Assembly (NCBI GenBank): GCA_006538405.1
Contig: BJKQ01000005.1
Coordinates: forward strand, 1,860,001-1,924,000
Length of the DNA: 64,000 nucleotides
Reading direction: 5' to 3'
Source: Hansfordia pulvinata
Taxonomy: Eukaryota > Ascomycota > Sordariomycetes > Xylariales
Shown here: positions 47,935 to 60,900 of the stretch, piece by piece
How positions within the stretch are numbered: position 1 is the first letter of the stretch
Layout: the number at the start of each line of letters is the position of its first letter
Translations under genes and position numbers: made by a program
The notes under the pieces: generated by a model
What the model saw: only the letters and a program-made list of their open reading frames with translations
Told to the model about the DNA's origin: nothing
Databases searched by the model: none

Positions 47935-50634
47935 ATGGTGCGCCTTCTCTCCTCAGCGGCCGGCAGGCACGCACTGGGCTGCCTTTCCGGCATCAGGCCC
48001 CAGGCTTTGCCGAGGTGCGCGACCGGGTCACGCGTCCTGCCCGCCAGAGCGCCCACTCTCGCCACCACGTACCGCCTCAGCCATGACGATGCCAACTCGA
48101 ATGCAGGTGGTCAGTGGACACATATCGATGGATTGACTCCAGCCGAGGCGGCCGAGCTTGAGGCTGCTGAGAAAGCTCTCGCTCTGGAGTTTCCAGTCAA
48201 GACTATGGACCCGAAGCCGCTTGACCGGCGCGTTCGTGAAACCTTGCCTCACGGCTCGCTTGGGAGAAGGGCCCAAATCAACCGGCTTAAAGCCGTGCGT
48301 GCAGCTGCGAGGGTACAGCGAGCTGCCAAGGAGGAGGCTCAAAATATCCTAACTCCGCGACAACGGTTGACGTGGAAATTCGCCAGATGGCAAGATAACT
48401 GTGAGTCGGCATGGTGTTCTTCGACGGGCATGCACTGGAACTTATTGACACATTCATAGATCGTTTCAAGCATGCCCACGACCCCAGGTCTTTCCCCACC
48501 AAGTTGGAGAGCGACAGAGGCGTCTATCTCAATGGCACCCTGGAGAAACCACGGAAGATGGGCGCAGGCCTCGTCTTTGCCAATCTGCGATGGGGCACAA
48601 ACAAGGTCCAACTGGTCTCGAGGTTAGATCCGAATAACCCAGACCCTATCGCCCGGGCTGCCAAGAAACTCGCTCAGGACCAGCTCCTGTCTATACGCCC
48701 TTACAGCGCGGTCGTGGCGTACGGGCAAATGAGCAAAATCGACACCAGCCACCACAAGTACAACGGTATCGCAACCGAGCTGGGACCCCGGAGGTGGGAT
48801 CTCGAGCTCTGGGAACTCCGCTCTCTCGGCGACTTTCCCTCGGATGTTGTTGTTACGAAGGGCGCGTTGTGGCCGAACAATCAGCGGCACTTGCAACTCA
48901 AGTTTGATCCACTTCTCCGCGAACGCCTGCGCATTCGACAATCTTGCAAGCGCAGTGTCATGACGCACCTCTACGGAAAAAACGTGACCGAGATCGAAAC
49001 ACCTATCTTGTTCAAATCGACGCCTGAAGGTGCTCGAGAATTCCTGGTGCCCACAAGACGCAAGAACTATTCTTATGCCCTCCCCCAAAGCCCGCAACAG
49101 TACAAGCAAATACTGATGACGACTGGGGTCAACGGCTACTACCAATTCGCCAAGTGTTTCCGCGATGAAGACCACCGCGCGGATAGGCAGCCCGAGTTCA
49201 CACAGGTAAGCTTTCGCAACAGCTCTGTCCCTTGCCATCCGTGTTGGCCAAGCTAATGAGGAACACTCGTAGCTTGATATCGAAGTCCCATGGGTGAAGC
49301 CCCCCCAGATCCGCAACATGATCGAGGACGCCCTGTACGCTATGACATGGGATCTTCGCGATCTATACATCCCTATCGACGTCGATGGGCGGAAACACCC
49401 GTCCCTAAAGGACAAGAAGGTGAAACCGTGGTGGCCCGACTCGGAAGAGTACCGGGTGCTGGACAGGCAGTATCCCACTCTGACCTACCAGCAATGCATG
49501 GAGGATTATGGTATCGACAAGCCCGATCTCCGCATCCCACGCAAACACATCACCAATGTACGGCTGTTGTTTCCCAAAGTCTGCTTTACTATGGCATGAA
49601 GCTGACAAAAAGTACAGGTCATGCGACTTGAGGGCGAGATTCTGCAGAAACTCGATCCCGAATTCATCGGCAAAATGACGGACTTGAAAGACCCGATCTT
49701 GGAAGTCGTGAGGTTCCGGTTCAACGATCGTGAGAGGACGACAGCCGATAGCGCCAAGCTGGTGAGAGGATTCATGGATTCGATCCAGGACACCACCTTG
49801 GATACGGAGGCTGGCAACAGCTTCGGCGTGTTTCTGTATGACAGCAGCAAGCCTCTGGACGGACTGTCCGCACTCGGGCACGAGAGTGCCTATGCGTTGG
49901 CCAGCCTGGAATCCCCAGACTGGTCACGTATGAGAGAGGGCGACGTCCTCTTTATCCGTGCCCGCAAAGACGAGCCCTTCCAAGGGAAGGGATCAACCCC
50001 GCTCGGGCGCCTGCGTAAAGCGCTGTACGACCACTGCGTGACTGAGGGCATCATTGAGCAGCCCTACGAGCTGAGGCCGCTCTGGGTTGTGGACTTTCCC
50101 CTTTTCACCAAGGCCGAGGCCAGCGATGAGGAGCCTGGTCAGGGCGGAAGCGCGGGCATCATTTCAACGCACCATCCGTTCACCGCGCCGAAGCCGGAGG
50201 AGCTCGGGAACTTTGAGAAGCTGGTGGACGACCCCCTCGCTGTGGTGGGCGACCACTACGACCTTGTCATCAACGGCATCGAGATTGGCGGTGGCAGCCG
50301 TCGTATTCACGTTGCCGAGATGCAGGAGTTCGTGATGCGCGACGTGTTGCGCATGACGGACGACGGCGTGAAACAGTTCTCCCACCTGCTAGACGCCCTC
50401 CGCTCCGGCTGCCCGCCTCACGCGGGGTTCGCTCTCGGGTGGGACCGGCTGATGACGCTAATTTGCGACGTCCCGTCGCTCCGCGACGTCATGGCCTTTC
50501 CCAAGAACAACAAGGGAGAGGATCGGACGGTTGGCAGCCCGAGCAAGATGACTCTGGGCCAGCGCAAGACCTACCACATGGTGCCGGAGGGGCGTGAGGA
50601 GAAGTCGGACACGGCGCCGGCATCGGACGAGTGA
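47935..50634 (+). CDS. msd1: Aspartyl-tRNA synthetase, mitochondrial
   Basis: Class II synthetase that charges mitochondrial tRNA-Asp. Exons are 47935-48400, 48460-49205, 49273-49557 and 49618-50634, all in phase (837 residues). The ATG at 47935 starts an arginine-rich, acid-poor presequence (MVRLLSSAAGRHALG). Class II motif 2 is [20 protein letters not shown], spanning an intron; GIISTHHPFTAP and IGGGSRRIHVAEMQEF follow; motif 3 is GFALGWDRLMTLICD. The N-terminal anticodon-binding region starts near YLNGTLEKPRKMGAGLVFANL. Before it lies an extra stretch of about 110 residues after the presequence, rich in Ala, Glu and Arg, not usual in bacterial or yeast enzymes. In-frame coding extends upstream to an ATG at 47761, but that would bury the presequence. 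No frameshift is seen here. Confidence 0.92.
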
Positions 50635-53600
50635 GCAGCCGACCTGTCTGCGCGGCACGGATAGAAACACCACACAGCCAGTGGCACTGGTAAGGGAGGG
50701 TGAAGGAAGATCTCCGCTTGTACATTTCAACCTTGTATACTACAATCACCTGTGCCATACATGTATCAAGACAATAGAGAAACAAAACTCATTACGCTGT
50801 CCCGGACTCAACACGGAGGGTAGAGAGTGCCCGAGAACCCGACATCTTGTGATCCCAGCGTCATGTGGGACAAGCCAAGCTTCACACGCCCCGTTGCCAA
50901 CGCAGTCTGGCAGCAAGAGCCGGCCGGGGGATCCTCGTGCCTGGAGGAGGTTAGCTGCACCCTGTGATGAAAGGCAGAAGCTTCCTTGAAGCATTCCCGC
51001 GGGGCGTCGCAGACCCGGTGGAAACGGAATCGTCTTTGCCGGGCCTGGGACGAAACGCAGCCTTCTGTTTGTTTGCGAGGCTGAGAGGGCGGCCGATGGG
51101 ACTGCCGAGGCGCATACTGATGACATACAGACGACCCACAGCCATGGATGGCCACATGCCGCCGGTTGCCTGTCACTCTCGGTCACACCGCCGACACTTT
51201 TCTGGATGAGGGACTTGGGCAGTCGCTATTCTCGGTCTTGTTTCGCCTGCACAGCATGCCACCCTGCGGTGCGGAAGCGGAAGCTGCCGGCCACTGGCCT
51301 TTGACCTCTCCACATGTCGGGCGCTCGCGTAGACGCGATCCTCAAGTGCCGGTAGTGGTGGTGGGACCAGGAGTACCAGTCGGGATACAATGCGAGGCTT
51401 TTATATACCTGACTTGACCTTGCACATGTACCTACATGAGGCGGGCAAAGTTATAGCCTTGGACGATATCCCGTGCAAGGTGGAATGGCGCGCGCCGTTC
51501 CCCCCCCCCCCCCTTCCCTCTCCCTCGTTCCCCAGCTCTCTATCTCTCTCTCTCTATCTATCTCTATCGTTCCGTCGTTAGCTGGAGGGCCGCTCACGAG
51601 AAGGATTGTTTTTTCGCGAGCGTGCACGTCCGCGTGCGCGTGCAGCTTGGGCCGTCATGGTTGCAGTCGGTAAAGATACTGGGGCCGCCGGGGCGGGCCG
51701 TGGTCGGTCATGCGAAGAAGGGAGGGGGCAAGCGTCGTGACGATACGAATACACAGCTCGAGATACGAATACACTGCTTGAGGATGCGAATACACAGATA
51801 GGCTGATTGATATACGAATACACAGGTGGACAGTGGTGGGCGAACCCGAATACGACGCCACTGACCGAGAGTGAGCCTGCGATTACCCGAGTACGCACAT
51901 ACGCTGGGTAAGGGTATCTACCTACATCATGAGGTGGTGGAGGTACGAGTACTCGTACGTGGGGAAGGGGACATGATCAAAACTTGTGATGGGTGCCTAA
52001 TGTACATGTAGGCAGTCATACTTGAGAATTGTCTACTACTCGTAAAGTGCACCGTGTGCCCGTTGAGGAGGTACGGAAGCGTGTCCAGTACTCGTAGCTA
52101 GATTGGGTATCCTGTGCCCTCTCGAGTCAACCGGTCAATCAGTCGTCGTCAAGAACGGATGCATGCGCTGGAGACGGCGGATAAGCGACGTTCGTTTTCC
52201 CAGACTCCCCAGTCCCCCGTCGCCGCTGATGAGTTGTACGAGATGTACAAGCGCGAGTCATGACAAAAATGCGCACTCGACAGGGATTCTTTGCGCGGCA
52301 TGCAGCGCAGCGGGATGTGCTGTATGGGTATCTCGTCCCGGCTCAGTGGCGCGAGGCAGGTCGCAGGCTTCTTCGCTTCCACGTCGGTCCGGGATGGGCC
52401 CATTCCGGGCTCCTGGGGGGAAAGGGGGGCACGGGCCACCCGGATCTGCCTAGTCCGCAGTCAGGCCACGGCGAACCACGAACCATGGATGGCAGACGGA
52501 ATTCATGTGGCTGTGGCGCATCAAGCAAGGCCTTGGCCAGCGCTCTTCAGCGCTGACATGGCCAACCTCAGCTGAGGCCCACCCTCAAGCTGACGAACTG
52601 GGTGCCCCGGCATCTGGGAACACAGAGAGAAAGGGTTGTGTCCCCTGGTCGGCAACAACAAAGAAAAAGAGAAAAAAAGAAGAGACCGCATCTCGTCGCC
52701 TGCGTTTCAACCCCTCCCCCCCCCTTCCCTCTCCGGTCCTTCCGAGCCGAGGGCCTCTTCGCCGAATGTCCGTCAGCTGCGCCAACTTGTCAGAGGCACT
52801 CCTTCAGGGTTTGACGTATGGGCTGGCCGTCAAGTAGTAGCCCTAGAAGTCTGGCCCCGATCAGGCGTGCTGGGATGCTCGCTCTCTCTCCCTCTCACTC
52901 TCTCACTTTCTCTTCGTTCGGGCCGTTGGATTTGAGTGGGTGAGGGCAAGGGCAAGGGCCGTGAAGGCATCAGCACCAGGGGTACTCGTATGCTAGGCCT
53001 CGACAATCATGACTCGAGTCCCAGCTGAATACTCGCGTGCCTATAATAGATAGGGCGACAGCAGAGGGCTGTGAGGGCCCAGTCTATTATGCGAGCTTCG
53101 ATCCGCCCTACCGCGGACGTATCGTAATGATTCGGGCCTGGCCACGCCGGGAGGCCCCCGTGTGCCCCGCTGGGCTGGTCCTCATTAAGGGTACTCGTAG
53201 TTGAGCATTCGCCCATCTGTAATGGTGCGCGTCTGGTTGGTCGGCGGATGAATATGGCTTTTCGAGAGATCCACGGAGACGGTACAGGACAGCGGCGTGA
53301 GCAGACGGCCAGTCATGGCATCTTGCCCGACCCGCATCACCATGGGATATCGTCCCGTGCCTACCGCATAAAACACATCTTCGCCTTCGACTTCGGGATC
53401 TCGCATTCTGCACAAAGCGGTCACTCATGGTTTCCGAGTTCCGAGCTGGAGGTTATGTACGAGTACCCGGATAAAAGGTCAGATCCGTGATGCACAGTGG
53501 CACTAATCACCAACCTGGTAACCGCTTCGAGAAAGCTTCACGAGTACGAGTGCTTGCACGAGTGTACCAGGTCCAGATTAGGTACATTAGGTACTCCGCA

Positions 53601-54450
53601 CGAGTGCGGATACAGACAGGGGCGTGGAGGGCGCGGAGGGCTAGCCTTGATAGCGGGTCGAAACACATACGAGTACGATCCTCCAGGGCGCCGAGGGCGC
53701 AACCTTACGTGCTTACGCACGCACCAAACACCGAGCAACGGCGGTAAGGTGGTAGGTAGGCGGATTCATCAATGCTTGTGGTGCTGAAGCGGCGTGGTCG
53801 GCAAGGAGCGGCCAGGGACCCTCTTCATAAGTTCCCCTCCACCTTCGGCTGTGGTAGTACCCGGCGAGGTACGAGGCCATGTACGAGTTGCGATATTCCG
53901 CGCGGGACATCTCGGACATCCACGACATCCTGCACCTCCAGCTTTCGTTAGCGGCGCCGCATCTTCCCCAATGAATGGTGGAAGTGATCGAGTGCGAGTA
54001 CCCATGTAGGTACGAGTACCTTCGTGGATGGAGGGCACTTCCTGACAACCACCTCAACTTCGTAGCTCATCCACGGGTTCGTCCGGCGCCACCCATGCGT
54101 GCCAGGAAAGCCAATCCGGGGCACTGCACGGTGGCTTTCCAAGTGCCGACTCCAATATCAGGTGCATGGATGTAGGCATCAGCTCAGCCTGATCCAGTGA
54201 CGGTTCCTCAGCCCGCCCAGGTACACGTAGCTTGGATAGGTACTCGTACCCATGCGTGCCGTGGTACCCTGATACTCGTACTCGTACCCAGCTTGGATGG
54301 GAAGGTATCCACACGTCAATGGCGTCTCGACTTATTAGCCGACGCGCCATCTCCCCCCAAGACCCACGACCCATTCATTGGGTGTCCGATGCCACCGACA
54401 ACTCCATATACTGCTGCCCCCATCTTGGCTTCGCGTCCGCTGCCCTGAGG

Positions 54451-54460
54451 TCATATAAAT
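54451..54460 (+). promoter_or_regulatory. Candidate TATA box of the P450 gene
   Basis: TCATATAAAT about 270 bases before the ATG at 54726, at the boundary between motif-rich intergenic DNA and a pyrimidine-rich leader. Confidence 0.4.
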
Positions 54461-54574
54461 CATGCCGCCCCTCCTCATTCCCTCCCCGTCCGCCCCTCTG
54501 CCCGGCCCCAAACCACCGCCGCGCCGCAACCCGTTCGCCTTGCCTCGGGCTTCACTCACGGCGCCAGCGTAGTA

Positions 54575-54607
54575 GACGACGCCGACGACGACGACGACGA
54601 CGACGAC
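54575..54607. repeat. GAC trinucleotide microsatellite
   Basis: About ten near-perfect GAC units in the presumed leader of the P450 gene. Confidence 0.85.
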
Positions 54608-54725
54608 TTGGAACGCCAACAACAAGAACGTCAAAGTCACACACCCCTACTCGTGCACACACCCGCACTCTAGACTACAGCCCATTCAGCTCTTCGCGCA
54701 ATCGACCTCGGCCCCAGCAGTCGAC

Positions 54726-56533
54726 ATGGGCATCCTCGCCAGCGAGCGCCTGCTCGACCCCCAGAGCTGGCCTGCCAGCGCCTGGGTGTTGCTGGTCACT
54801 GGCCTCGTGACCGTCTTCTTCCAGGTCTTTGTCCGCCCCGAATTCCCCAAAAAGGCACCCAAGTGGTTCAAGGGCCATGACTGGCCCATTCTCGGCGCCC
54901 TCGACTACTATCCCCGCCGCTCCGACTACTTCGCAGAGGGCCGTCGCTCGTCGCCCACCGGCAACTTCAGCTTCTACATTGGCAAGAAGCACATTGTTGG
55001 CATGTCTGGCCCGGCCGCCCGCAAGAGCTTCTACGACAACAGGGAGCTGAACTTTGGCGAGGGGTAAGTGTTATTCCTTGCGCGCCCCACGTGCGCTTCG
55101 CTCGCTGACCAAGAGACAGATTCGCCGAGCTCCTCGTCTCCCAGCCCGCCCAGCAGACCGACGCTTCGGACAACTTCTCCCAGCTTTTCAACCGGAACCT
55201 CCTGGCCATGCTGAAGAAGGAGAACTTTGTCAAGAACCTGCATCTGTTGACTGGCGACACGCGGAAAGCGTGCGAGGAACTGGCTACGCTGCCGCCTTCC
55301 GCGGCCGACTCGCAGTGGCGCGTCACCAACCCCTTCGACACGTTCTATCGCCTTGTCTACCAGTTGACCATGCGCACTGTCGGTGCCAACGACATCGCCG
55401 AGGACCCCAAGACCCTGAACTACACCCTGGGTCTGTATGAATCATTCGAGAGGTCCCAGTCGACCCTCAAAGTTGTCTTCCCCTGGCTCCCCACCCCCAA
55501 CCACATCAAGCGTCTCTTTAACGGCGCCCGCCTGGCCGCCGTCTTCAAGGGCATTATCAACAAGCGCCAGAAGTCGGGTGTTAAGCAGGACGACGCCATG
55601 CAGTTCCTCCTCGACCAGGGGATGGGAATCGTCAACATCACTGCTGTAAGTTGCCCTGTGCTAGAAACGGACACTTTTCTTGGCTCAGTCGTCACCTACT
55701 GACACCACACTCAGTTCATCATCGGCGCTCTGTTTGCTGGTCAGATCAACAGTGGCATCAACGCCGCTTGGATCCCCATTCACCTGGCCCAGAACCCTGA
55801 ATGGAAGGCTCGTGTCCGCGAGGAGGTCGATGCTGCTGTTGCCAAGCACCGTTCCCACCCGGGCCAGTCCATCCCCGACGCCCTGGGCAACCTCACCATT
55901 GAGGAGTGGGAGTCCGAGTTCCCCATGATCGACCTGTGCCTGCGCGAATCCATCCGCGTCGGCATGCCGGGCAGCAGTTTCCGCAAGAACCTGAGTGGGC
56001 ACGATATCAAGATCGACGGCACCGACGAAGTGATCCCCCACGGAGCATTCGCTGCCTACCAGATCGACGACATTCACATGGACGAGGAGGTCTACACGAA
56101 CCCCAGAAAGTTCGACCCCGGTCGCTATCTTGAGGGCCGCGCCGAGGACAAGAAGACGACCTTCGGTTACCTCGGCTGGGGAGTCGGTCGTCACCCGTGC
56201 TGTAAGTCATGCGTCACCCCTCGCCCCCAAAGCACCCACACCTCCCAAGCTGGTCGGTTACCAGGCACTTATCGAGAGGAAGATTGCCCGTTCCTTCTTC
56301 TCCTTTTTCTGTGTGTGTTGAAAGCTGACTTCGGTAACCTAGTGGGCATGAAATTCGCCAAGCTGGAAATGGCTCTTATCAACGCTTACTTCATCGCCAT
56401 GTACGACTTTGAGCTTTGCGACGTCGACGGCAACCCGACTTCGACGCCGCCGCCGCCTCCTGACCGCAACTTCGCCTCGGCCCAGAAGCCGGCCAAGCCA
56501 GTCTACATCCGCTACAAGGCTAGAGCCGCATAG
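54726..56533 (+). CDS. Cytochrome P450 monooxygenase, microsomal
   Basis: Exons are 54726-55063, 55120-55645, 55715-56201 and 56343-56533, all in phase (513 residues). An N-terminal anchor (AWVLLVTGLVTVFFQVFV) precedes the basic, proline-containing hinge RPEFPKKAPKWFKG. The I-helix reads FAGQINSGINAAW, similar in position to the AGQHTS element of CYP51 but without the usual acid-Thr pair. The K-helix ExxR is CLRESIR. The haem-binding loop is FGYLGWGVGRHPC, joined across intron 3 to LGMKFAKLE, with the cysteine as axial ligand. The protein resembles CYP51-related fungal P450s more than typical secondary-metabolism ones, but I do not assign a family or substrate. No biosynthetic partner genes are adjacent. 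Donors and acceptors are consensus-like. Confidence 0.9.
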
Positions 56534-57924
56534 GAAGATGACGCAAAGGGACCGTCGTTCGCCACCCCATCCCCCCTGGAGTCGTTTCTGCTGTAGCTTA
56601 TATATCCTTGCGTAAAGCGAAATGAGATACCATGCATAGTCTTCGCTTCCACTGTCTCCCAGCTTCCTAGCTGCTGTCCGCCAGCGTGATTTCTAAAATG
56701 CCCCCTTCAGCCAAGCAAATCGGCTCGAAGCCTGGCGAAGCCCTGACAGGGCGATCTTGCGTCCCAAACGTGGTTGGGATTTTGAAATCCTATTGGGAGC
56801 CTCGCGACCCGTTATTAAGCACTAGACGCCACAGACGCGTAGATAGGAACACAGGTACAAAGCCTCCGATCCGAGGCTCCGAAAGGGTGAGGAGGGGCAG
56901 GAAGGCTGGCCGACCTTGGTCTGTACCTGGCAAAGGGATGCGTACAGGCCTCGGTTGCGCTCGCGGTGGACTCTTCGCTGTTGCACCCAACTCTGGACGG
57001 TTGCTTAATGGTAGTGTGGTCGCAGCAATCTGCGCGTTCGGACTCTATTGTACCATTCGATATCTCTCGTGCCAGCGAACGCGGATGGCAACTGCAACGG
57101 AAACGATTGAACACCGCTCTATGAAATCGCAGACAGTGCAGTGCGGCTGTGTGTTAAAAATGGGTTGTTTCCCTCATTGACAGAGCAAATAAGCCCTTGT
57201 ATAAATAGATAAATGGAAAGCTAGAAAGCGCGGCTGTTGGGGGTATCGGCGCGAAGATTGAGAAGCAGCTTTGATGCCATTAGGTTGTTGTCAATCCATG
57301 GGGCGTTGCCCATTGCGCACCCAATCACTCGTCTTTGCTCGTATCTGCATCAACGATCATACATGTTTCCTCCTCGTGGGATTCCCGCATACCCCTCACC
57401 CATTGATCGTCTTTAGCGGAGGCTCGTGATGGCGTAAAATGTGGAACAACTCAAACAGCGACCAGGGCGAAAGGCCGCGGCTGTACATGATGAAGAGGAC
57501 AAATGAAATAAAAAACCCCACAGGCGGGCAAAGGACATGATACATAATAGCGCCTGCGGCTGATGGCGAGCTTGCTGCTCTACAGCTTCTAGTCGCCTGC
57601 GAACGGGATGCTGGCTGCCGGTATCTTGGAGTATTAAGACATATTAAATTCGTCGAGTGCTTCGCAAATGCCGTGTCTGCAATGACGTCGAGCGTTTCAT
57701 TAAAGATGTGAGATGTCGTTCAAGTCGGAGGTCGATGATACATGGGATATTGTTGCGTGAGCATGGGGGAGTTTATGACAAAACTTGACGGATGCTGGAA
57801 CACATGTACGTTGTTGATGGGAGACGGCGTCGCAAGCTGGAGTGAACCGAATACGCGATGCACAGGCTCAATGACAAATCGTGACATGCATCAAGGTCGC
57901 TTCGAAATGCTCGATAATGCCGCT
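56534..57924. other. Convergent intergenic region
   Basis: AT-richer DNA between the 3' ends of the P450 and LTE1-type genes. No supportable gene and no notable repeat. Confidence 0.5.
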
Positions 57925-60900
57925 TCATTCGAGACTCTCCGAGCGCTTGCGAATATCATCGTCATTCAGTGCCCGCATCCAAAGGCAGCGCTCCGTGATT
58001 CCCTCGATCGGCTGGAACTGGTAGAGCGTGCTCTCCTCCAAAAGACGCAAAAGAGTCTTGACCACCGCAGCGGCAATACGATACCGCTCAAAGTTGACGA
58101 GTGGGGGCGTCATGGGCGAACTTGCGATCTCCGAGGGCCTCTGCGAGTTGAAAAGCAGATCGTGCGTGTAGATCCCAACAAAGGGTATGCATCCCGCGTG
58201 AGAGGCGTTGCCGCCGCCCTCCATTTCGGCACGGAGATTGAAAAAGTTTTTGGTGGGCGATACGAGAAGCTGAATTTGTTGCATCGTTTTCGCATCCGCT
58301 GGAGTGATCAAGGCCCATGTGCGGGTCAGTCTTGAGATTTCGTTTGACGATAGCGCAATGGCGATTTGACTCATTGTTGCGAAGTTGCGGTAGCTTCGAC
58401 AATGTGAAGCGATGTGGAGGAATTTGACTATGCAGCGGGCCCGTTCGTTAATGTCTTGTGTGAGGACAATCTCGGAAATAATCCACTTGACGACAATATT
58501 GAAGCGAGCGACGACCACCTCCACACCGCGAGCATCCGTATTGCGAAGGAAGTCGACCCAAGAACGGGGATCAGTATTGGTGTTCCTCCAACCCATCTCG
58601 ATGAGCTCCTTCCATTCTACTTCGTTCAATGCATCTTTCTCGATGAGAGTGAACTGCTGGGCAAGAATTTCCGAGTCGAAGGCGAGAATGAAAGGCAGAT
58701 GGGCTGCGAAATTAGGGGACGCTGCTGAAACTGGGGATGCCGTCTCCTCTGGCCGGGGTGCGTTTGCCAACGCCTCTTGAGTGCCTGTCGGATCCGCCAG
58801 AGGCTCCAACGCCTGGTGGTAGAGCGCCACTGTGGGGATGCTGTCGGGAGTTGGTGGGAGCGGCTTGTGGCCGAAAACCTGGTGGTCATAAAGAGCCGGT
58901 ACCCCCAGCTCCTCGGGACTCATGCGCAGTGCCTGGCGGATGGTCATGGTGGGGGAACGCTGCGCAGTGGTTCCGTCCACATTGTCCGAGCTTGTTTCGG
59001 TGCGATGTCTGTCGTGAGATGCGCTGCGCTGTTTAGATGAGACGGGATGTACAGGAGCAAGATCTCCCGTCTCCATCTCCTCGTCCGACATTTCTGATGA
59101 CAGATCAGAATCTTGGTCACTGTCGACGTTGAGGAACGATTGGTCTCCGCTCATTTTCGACGGTGTTGCGTTGTCAGCTTTGGCATCATTGATGGCCTTC
59201 ACCGCATCCAAGTCATCACTGTCGATGAAATCTGCCCGAGCATCACCATCGGGCGTGTTTGGCCCATGCAAAACTGATCGGTCTGTCCACGCCCTGGTAT
59301 TTGTTTTGCTCCGGCTCTCGTCTGTCAAGACCCCTCTGTCAAGGAGTGGGGTCGAGTTATATGATTCCTGAGAATCAATGGACAAGAACGTGTGGGTGAG
59401 GGAGCCATGAGCTGCCGATAGCCTGGCATCAAGCGATGGCATCAAAGACCCTGAAGGGGAAACGGTGACCGCCTCTTCAGGGTCAAGTGGGCTATCTGGG
59501 GACGACAAGCTTGAAACGTCTTCTTCGGCCAGGCGTTGCTGCCGGTGCTTCCGCTTTTCCCGCTTCTCTTTCTCGTACTCCTCGCTGGACAGGGGCCTGG
59601 GTGTCGTGTTGTGAGATGGACCCGCCGAAGTGCTGTCTTGCTGACTTTCGGGCGACCTCGGAGAGGGTTTCTCGTATTTGCCTTCCAGTTTGAGTAGAGC
59701 AGACTCAATGCCACCATCGTCGTCAAAGTCGTCGGGAATTTGTCGCAGTTTCTGTGCTTCGATTTCAAAAGAGGGGCGCATAGCGGGCTTCGATGAGTGG
59801 GTGCTGAACAATGAAGTCTGGTCCTTCGACTTTCGCTCCGCCACGGCCCCAACGGAGAATAACTCAGCCTTTCTCTGCGAATAGTCGCTGCTAACCACAT
59901 CGACAAATCCATCCGAGTCTGGAACTGGGCTCCGTAGATAGGAGCTTCGCAGCGATTCCGAGTAAGTCGTCAGAGAGCCGACCGATCGTGACCGTCCCAT
60001 GGGAGCCGCATCCAGGTCAGCAAGATTTGTCGCGCCTCTCAGGTCACCGCCTGGCATTCTGCGGAGGACTCTGAGCGGCGGGGGCATGGCATCAGAAGTC
60101 ATTGAGCCAGTCACTGTTGTCGCATCGAAACTCCTAACGGTGGATGTGCCAGCCAATCCACTCTGGAATGATCCCCATCGCCGACGGGCAAGAGAACGTT
60201 TCGATCGATAGCTGCGACTCGACTGTTGCCTTCTGTGCCCTCTGAATTGGGACAAGGGGGTTTTACTTGGCGACTTGTCAGGTACATCGAAAGATGGGCG
60301 AGGCTGAGTACTCCGATCCTCCGATGGACGTGATTGGGTGTTCATGTCCTCAGATGGACGACCGTTTCCAAGCGTTGAAAGATCGGGGACAAAAGGTGGC
60401 AGAGGGTCTTGCGAAAGAGAAGGACGGTGAACTTGTTGGCTCAAGATGAACGAGGACCTTCTGGGAGCACCAGACCCGGCATCACGGCTGGGTGGTGTGG
60501 TTGGTGGGGTCGGATTGGCGGCACCAGCAGGGAGCAGGGACTCTCCAAATGCTTCAACTGAGGAGTTCAGGGCTGGTACAGATGGTTGCTCGACAGGTAG
60601 AGTCCCATCAACAATGACAATAGACTTGCTTCCTGTAGTGATGCCAGCATCACTGTGGGGTCTGAGAGCAGAGTCGAGCGGAACGGCGAGCGAGGATTGC
60701 GCCTGTGCTGTCGTCATGTGCCCGGGGGTTTCAGCCAAAGCATTCTGTTGATCTTCTTCGCCCACGGAAGACTCCTCGCGAACGGCTTTCTTGAAGTCTT
60801 CAGCAATGATGGCACTCAGAAGATCGACCCTCAGTGCAGAACGCACCCCGGAATCCCGATTTTGAGTCTGAATGACAATGGCTGAGCCCGGCACCCTGTT

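Larger units (their letters stand above)
50635..54725. other. 4-kb intergenic region with dense TACGAGTA motifs
   Basis: No supportable gene. Exact copies of TACGAGTA/TACTCGTA lie at 51943, 51949, 52037, 52089, 52983, 53192, 53458, 53668, 54011, 54241, 54273 and 54279. Four ACGAATACAC-type copies fall at about 51745-51825. A C-run (51500-51511) adjoins a CT microsatellite (about 51536-51560), and a GAC run lies at about 54575-54607. Confidence 0.55.
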
